Source: an uncultured Micromonospora sp.
Lineage (GTDB): Bacteria; Actinomycetota; Actinomycetes; Mycobacteriales; Micromonosporaceae
Length of the DNA: 32,055 bases
Assembly (NCBI GenBank): GCA_937951935.1
Contig: CALGAM010000030.1
Location: forward strand, 1-32,055
Direction of reading: 5' to 3'
Shown here in pieces: positions 30,581 to 32,055 of this stretch. The notes beneath the pieces were generated by a model. That model was not told the origin of the DNA. It did not search any database and saw only the letters and a list, made by a program, of their open reading frames with translations. The translations under genes were made by a program, and so were the position numbers. Each line of letters starts with the position of its first letter. The first letter of the stretch is position 1.

Positions 30581-32055
30581 ATGAGCGCTCAGTCGACGGC
30601 TGGCATTGACAGGTCTGAAACGGTGGACCACCCGTCCCGCTCGGACGGGTTCGTCCGCGGGCTCTCCGAGGCCATCGGCGGCCCGATCGGGGAGCACGCG
30701 GCCGGGTTCGAACGGCGCGGCACCCAGTGGGGCGGCCGGTTCTGGACCGCGGCCCGGATCGTGCTGGCCCTGACCTGTCTGACCCTGGCCCTGCACTGGG
30801 TCCAGAAGTCTCCCTGCCAGACCGGCGCCTGGCAGGACTACATGCAGTACACCCGGTTCTGCTACACCGACGTCCTCGCGCTCTACTACGCGGAGGGGCT
30901 GCACGAGGGGAAGGTCCCGTACCGGGACCACCCGGTCGAGTACCCGGTCGTCACCGGCTTCTTCATGGGCGCCATCGGCCTGCCCGTGCACGATCTCGGC
31001 GAGGAGCGCCCGGAGATCAACCAGGCGCGCTGGTTCTACAACCTCAACGCGCTGGTGCTCAGCTCCCTCGCGGTGGCGACCGTGGCGATGATCCTCGCGT
31101 TGCGCCGCCGCAGACCCTGGGACGCCGCGATGTTCGCGCTCTCCCCGGCACTGGTGCTGACCGCCACCGTCAACTGGGACTTCCTCGTCATCGGGCTCGC
31201 CGCGATGGGCCTGTACGCCTGGGCGAAACAACGACCCGTGGTCGCCGGGATCCTGCTCGGGCTGGCGACCTCGGCGAAGCTCTGGCCGCTCTTCGTGCTC
31301 TGGCCGTTGGCGCTGCTCGCCCTGCGGACCCTCCGGATCCGGCAGGCGCTGGCGACCGTCGCGACCGCCCTCGGCACGATCCTCGCGGTGAACCTGCCGG
31401 TCGCGATCCTCTACCCGGAGAACTGGCGGCGCTTCTTCGACCTGAACAGCGAACGCCCGATCGACTGGGGGACGCTCTGGTACATCGGTCGCTACCTGGA
31501 CGGCAAGTGGAACAGCGGCGGTCCGGGTGACCAGGGGCCCTTCCAGTGGCTCAGCAACCACGTCCCCACGCTGAACACGCTGTCGTACGCGCTGATCACG
31601 CTGGCGTTCCTCGGTATCGGCGCCCTGGTGCTGTTCGCGCCGCGCCGACCGCGGCTGGCCCAGGTGGTGTTCCTGATGGTCGCGGCCTTCCTGGTCTTCA
31701 GCAAGGTCTGGTCCCAGCAGTTCACCCTCTGGCTGCTGCCGCTGATCGTCCTGGCCCGGCCCCGCTGGGGTGCCTTCCTGGCCTGGCAGCTGGCCGAGGT
31801 GGGCTACTTCGTCGCGTTCTACGGGGAGCTCCTGAACGCCTCCGGCAAGACGGTCTTCCCGGAGGGGGTGTTCGTCCTCGCCGCCACCCTCCGGCTGGTC
31901 ACCGTGCTCGTCCTCTGCCGGCTGGTCATCCGGGACATCCTGAACCCCGAGCGTGACCCGGTCCGGGCCACCTACGACGACGACCCCGACGGCGGCGTCT
32001 TCGACGGCGCCCCGGACGCGGGTTGGCTGCGCCGGTGGCGCAGTCCGGCCGGCGA
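30581..32055 (+). CDS. Polytopic membrane protein, GT87-type mannosyltransferase-like (3' partial)
   Basis: An open frame of at least 491 codons from ATG 30581 (weak AGGA at 30568-30571) with no stop before the window end. A 50-residue soluble N-terminus is followed by at least ten hydrophobic helices. A conserved-looking loop after the first helix reads VPYRDHPVEYPVVTGF, and TVNWDFLVIGLAAMG lies in a later helix; both resemble GT-C family members of the GT87/DUF2029 group that use polyprenyl-phosphate-mannose. Near the end is an Asp-rich cytoplasmic stretch (TYDDDPDGG). In M. tuberculosis the gene after ponA1 (Rv0051) has the same character, and rpsF-ssb normally follow. Sugar and acceptor are not readable. 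Confidence 0.85.
   Translation, partial: MSAQSTAGIDRSETVDHPSRSDGFVRGLSEAIGGPIGEHAAGFERRGTQWGGRFWTAARIVLALTCLTLALHWVQKSPCQTGAWQDYMQYTRFCYTDVLALYYAEGLHEGKVPYRDHPVEYPVVTGFFMGAIGLPVHDLGEERPEINQARWFYNLNALVLSSLAVATVAMILALRRRRPWDAAMFALSPALVLTATVNWDFLVIGLAAMGLYAWAKQRPVVAGILLGLATSAKLWPLFVLWPLALLALRTLRIRQALATVATALGTILAVNLPVAILYPENWRRFFDLNSERPIDWGTLWYIGRYLDGKWNSGGPGDQGPFQWLSNHVPTLNTLSYALITLAFLGIGALVLFAPRRPRLAQVVFLMVAAFLVFSKVWSQQFTLWLLPLIVLARPRWGAFLAWQLAEVGYFVAFYGELLNASGKTVFPEGVFVLAATLRLVTVLVLCRLVIRDILNPERDPVRATYDDDPDGGVFDGAPDAGWLRRWRSPAG

Noticed and set aside
1..32055. CRISPR arrays, insertion sequences, integrases, tRNA or rRNA genes
   Set aside because: None was seen on reading the window; no spaced direct repeats, transposase motifs or tRNA-like cloverleaf were recognised.

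Overview
The window looks like chromosome from a high-GC actinomycete, most likely a Micromonosporaceae member (Micromonospora-like). The basis is the very high G+C, the many GTG starts and leaderless genes with a TANNNT box 6-9 nt before the start codon, and an origin-proximal gene order remembered from Streptomyces and, in two blocks, Mycobacterium tuberculosis: parA-parB, cwlM-like amidase, trxA, trxB, anti-sigma, sigM, kinase-like gene, murJ, pcnA, then ino1, padR, DUF5318 gene, bifunctional PBP, GT87-type membrane protein. Genus placement is inference; no rRNA or tRNA is present.

Layout. 1-1.6 kb: end of parA, parB, its terminator and two parS sites. 1.8-6.2 kb: a HIT-like protein, a translationally coupled aminotransferase/Ddl-like ligase pair on the minus strand, and a GNAT protein. 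6.2-15.3 kb, all minus strand: murJ, a membrane pseudokinase, ECF sigma factor and anti-sigma factor, thioredoxin reductase and thioredoxin, and a CwlM-like amidase. A 607-nt gene-free stretch inside this block carries two perfect DnaA boxes. 15.4-17.1 kb: divergent pcnA. 17.3-24.7 kb: an accessory segment with flotillin/NfeD, a MarR regulator with a divergent epoxide hydrolase, a TetR/MMPL pair and ogt. 24.8-32.1 kb: padR-ino1 (minus), then DUF5318 gene, PBP and the GT87-type gene (plus, runs off the end).

How the parts fit. The centre is a cell-envelope and redox-stress neighbourhood. MurJ flips lipid II; the separate pseudokinase with its extracellular beta-sandwich corresponds to the tail fused to MurJ (MviN) in mycobacteria; the amidase-like protein corresponds to CwlM, a PknB-controlled activator of MurA in mycobacteria; the class A PBP polymerises the glycan. 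ECF sigma factor/anti-sigma and trxBA (with a SigR/SigH-type promoter) link this to stress. Several regulators have clear palindromic operators visible in the DNA: MarR, TetR and PadR.

Most notable: the split murJ/pseudokinase arrangement, a CwlM-like protein that keeps zinc ligands yet has Asp where the catalytic Glu is expected, a thioredoxin with a CAPC active site lacking the usual helix proline, paired DnaA boxes far from parAB, and heptad or nonapeptide repeats in the N-termini of PcnA and the PBP.
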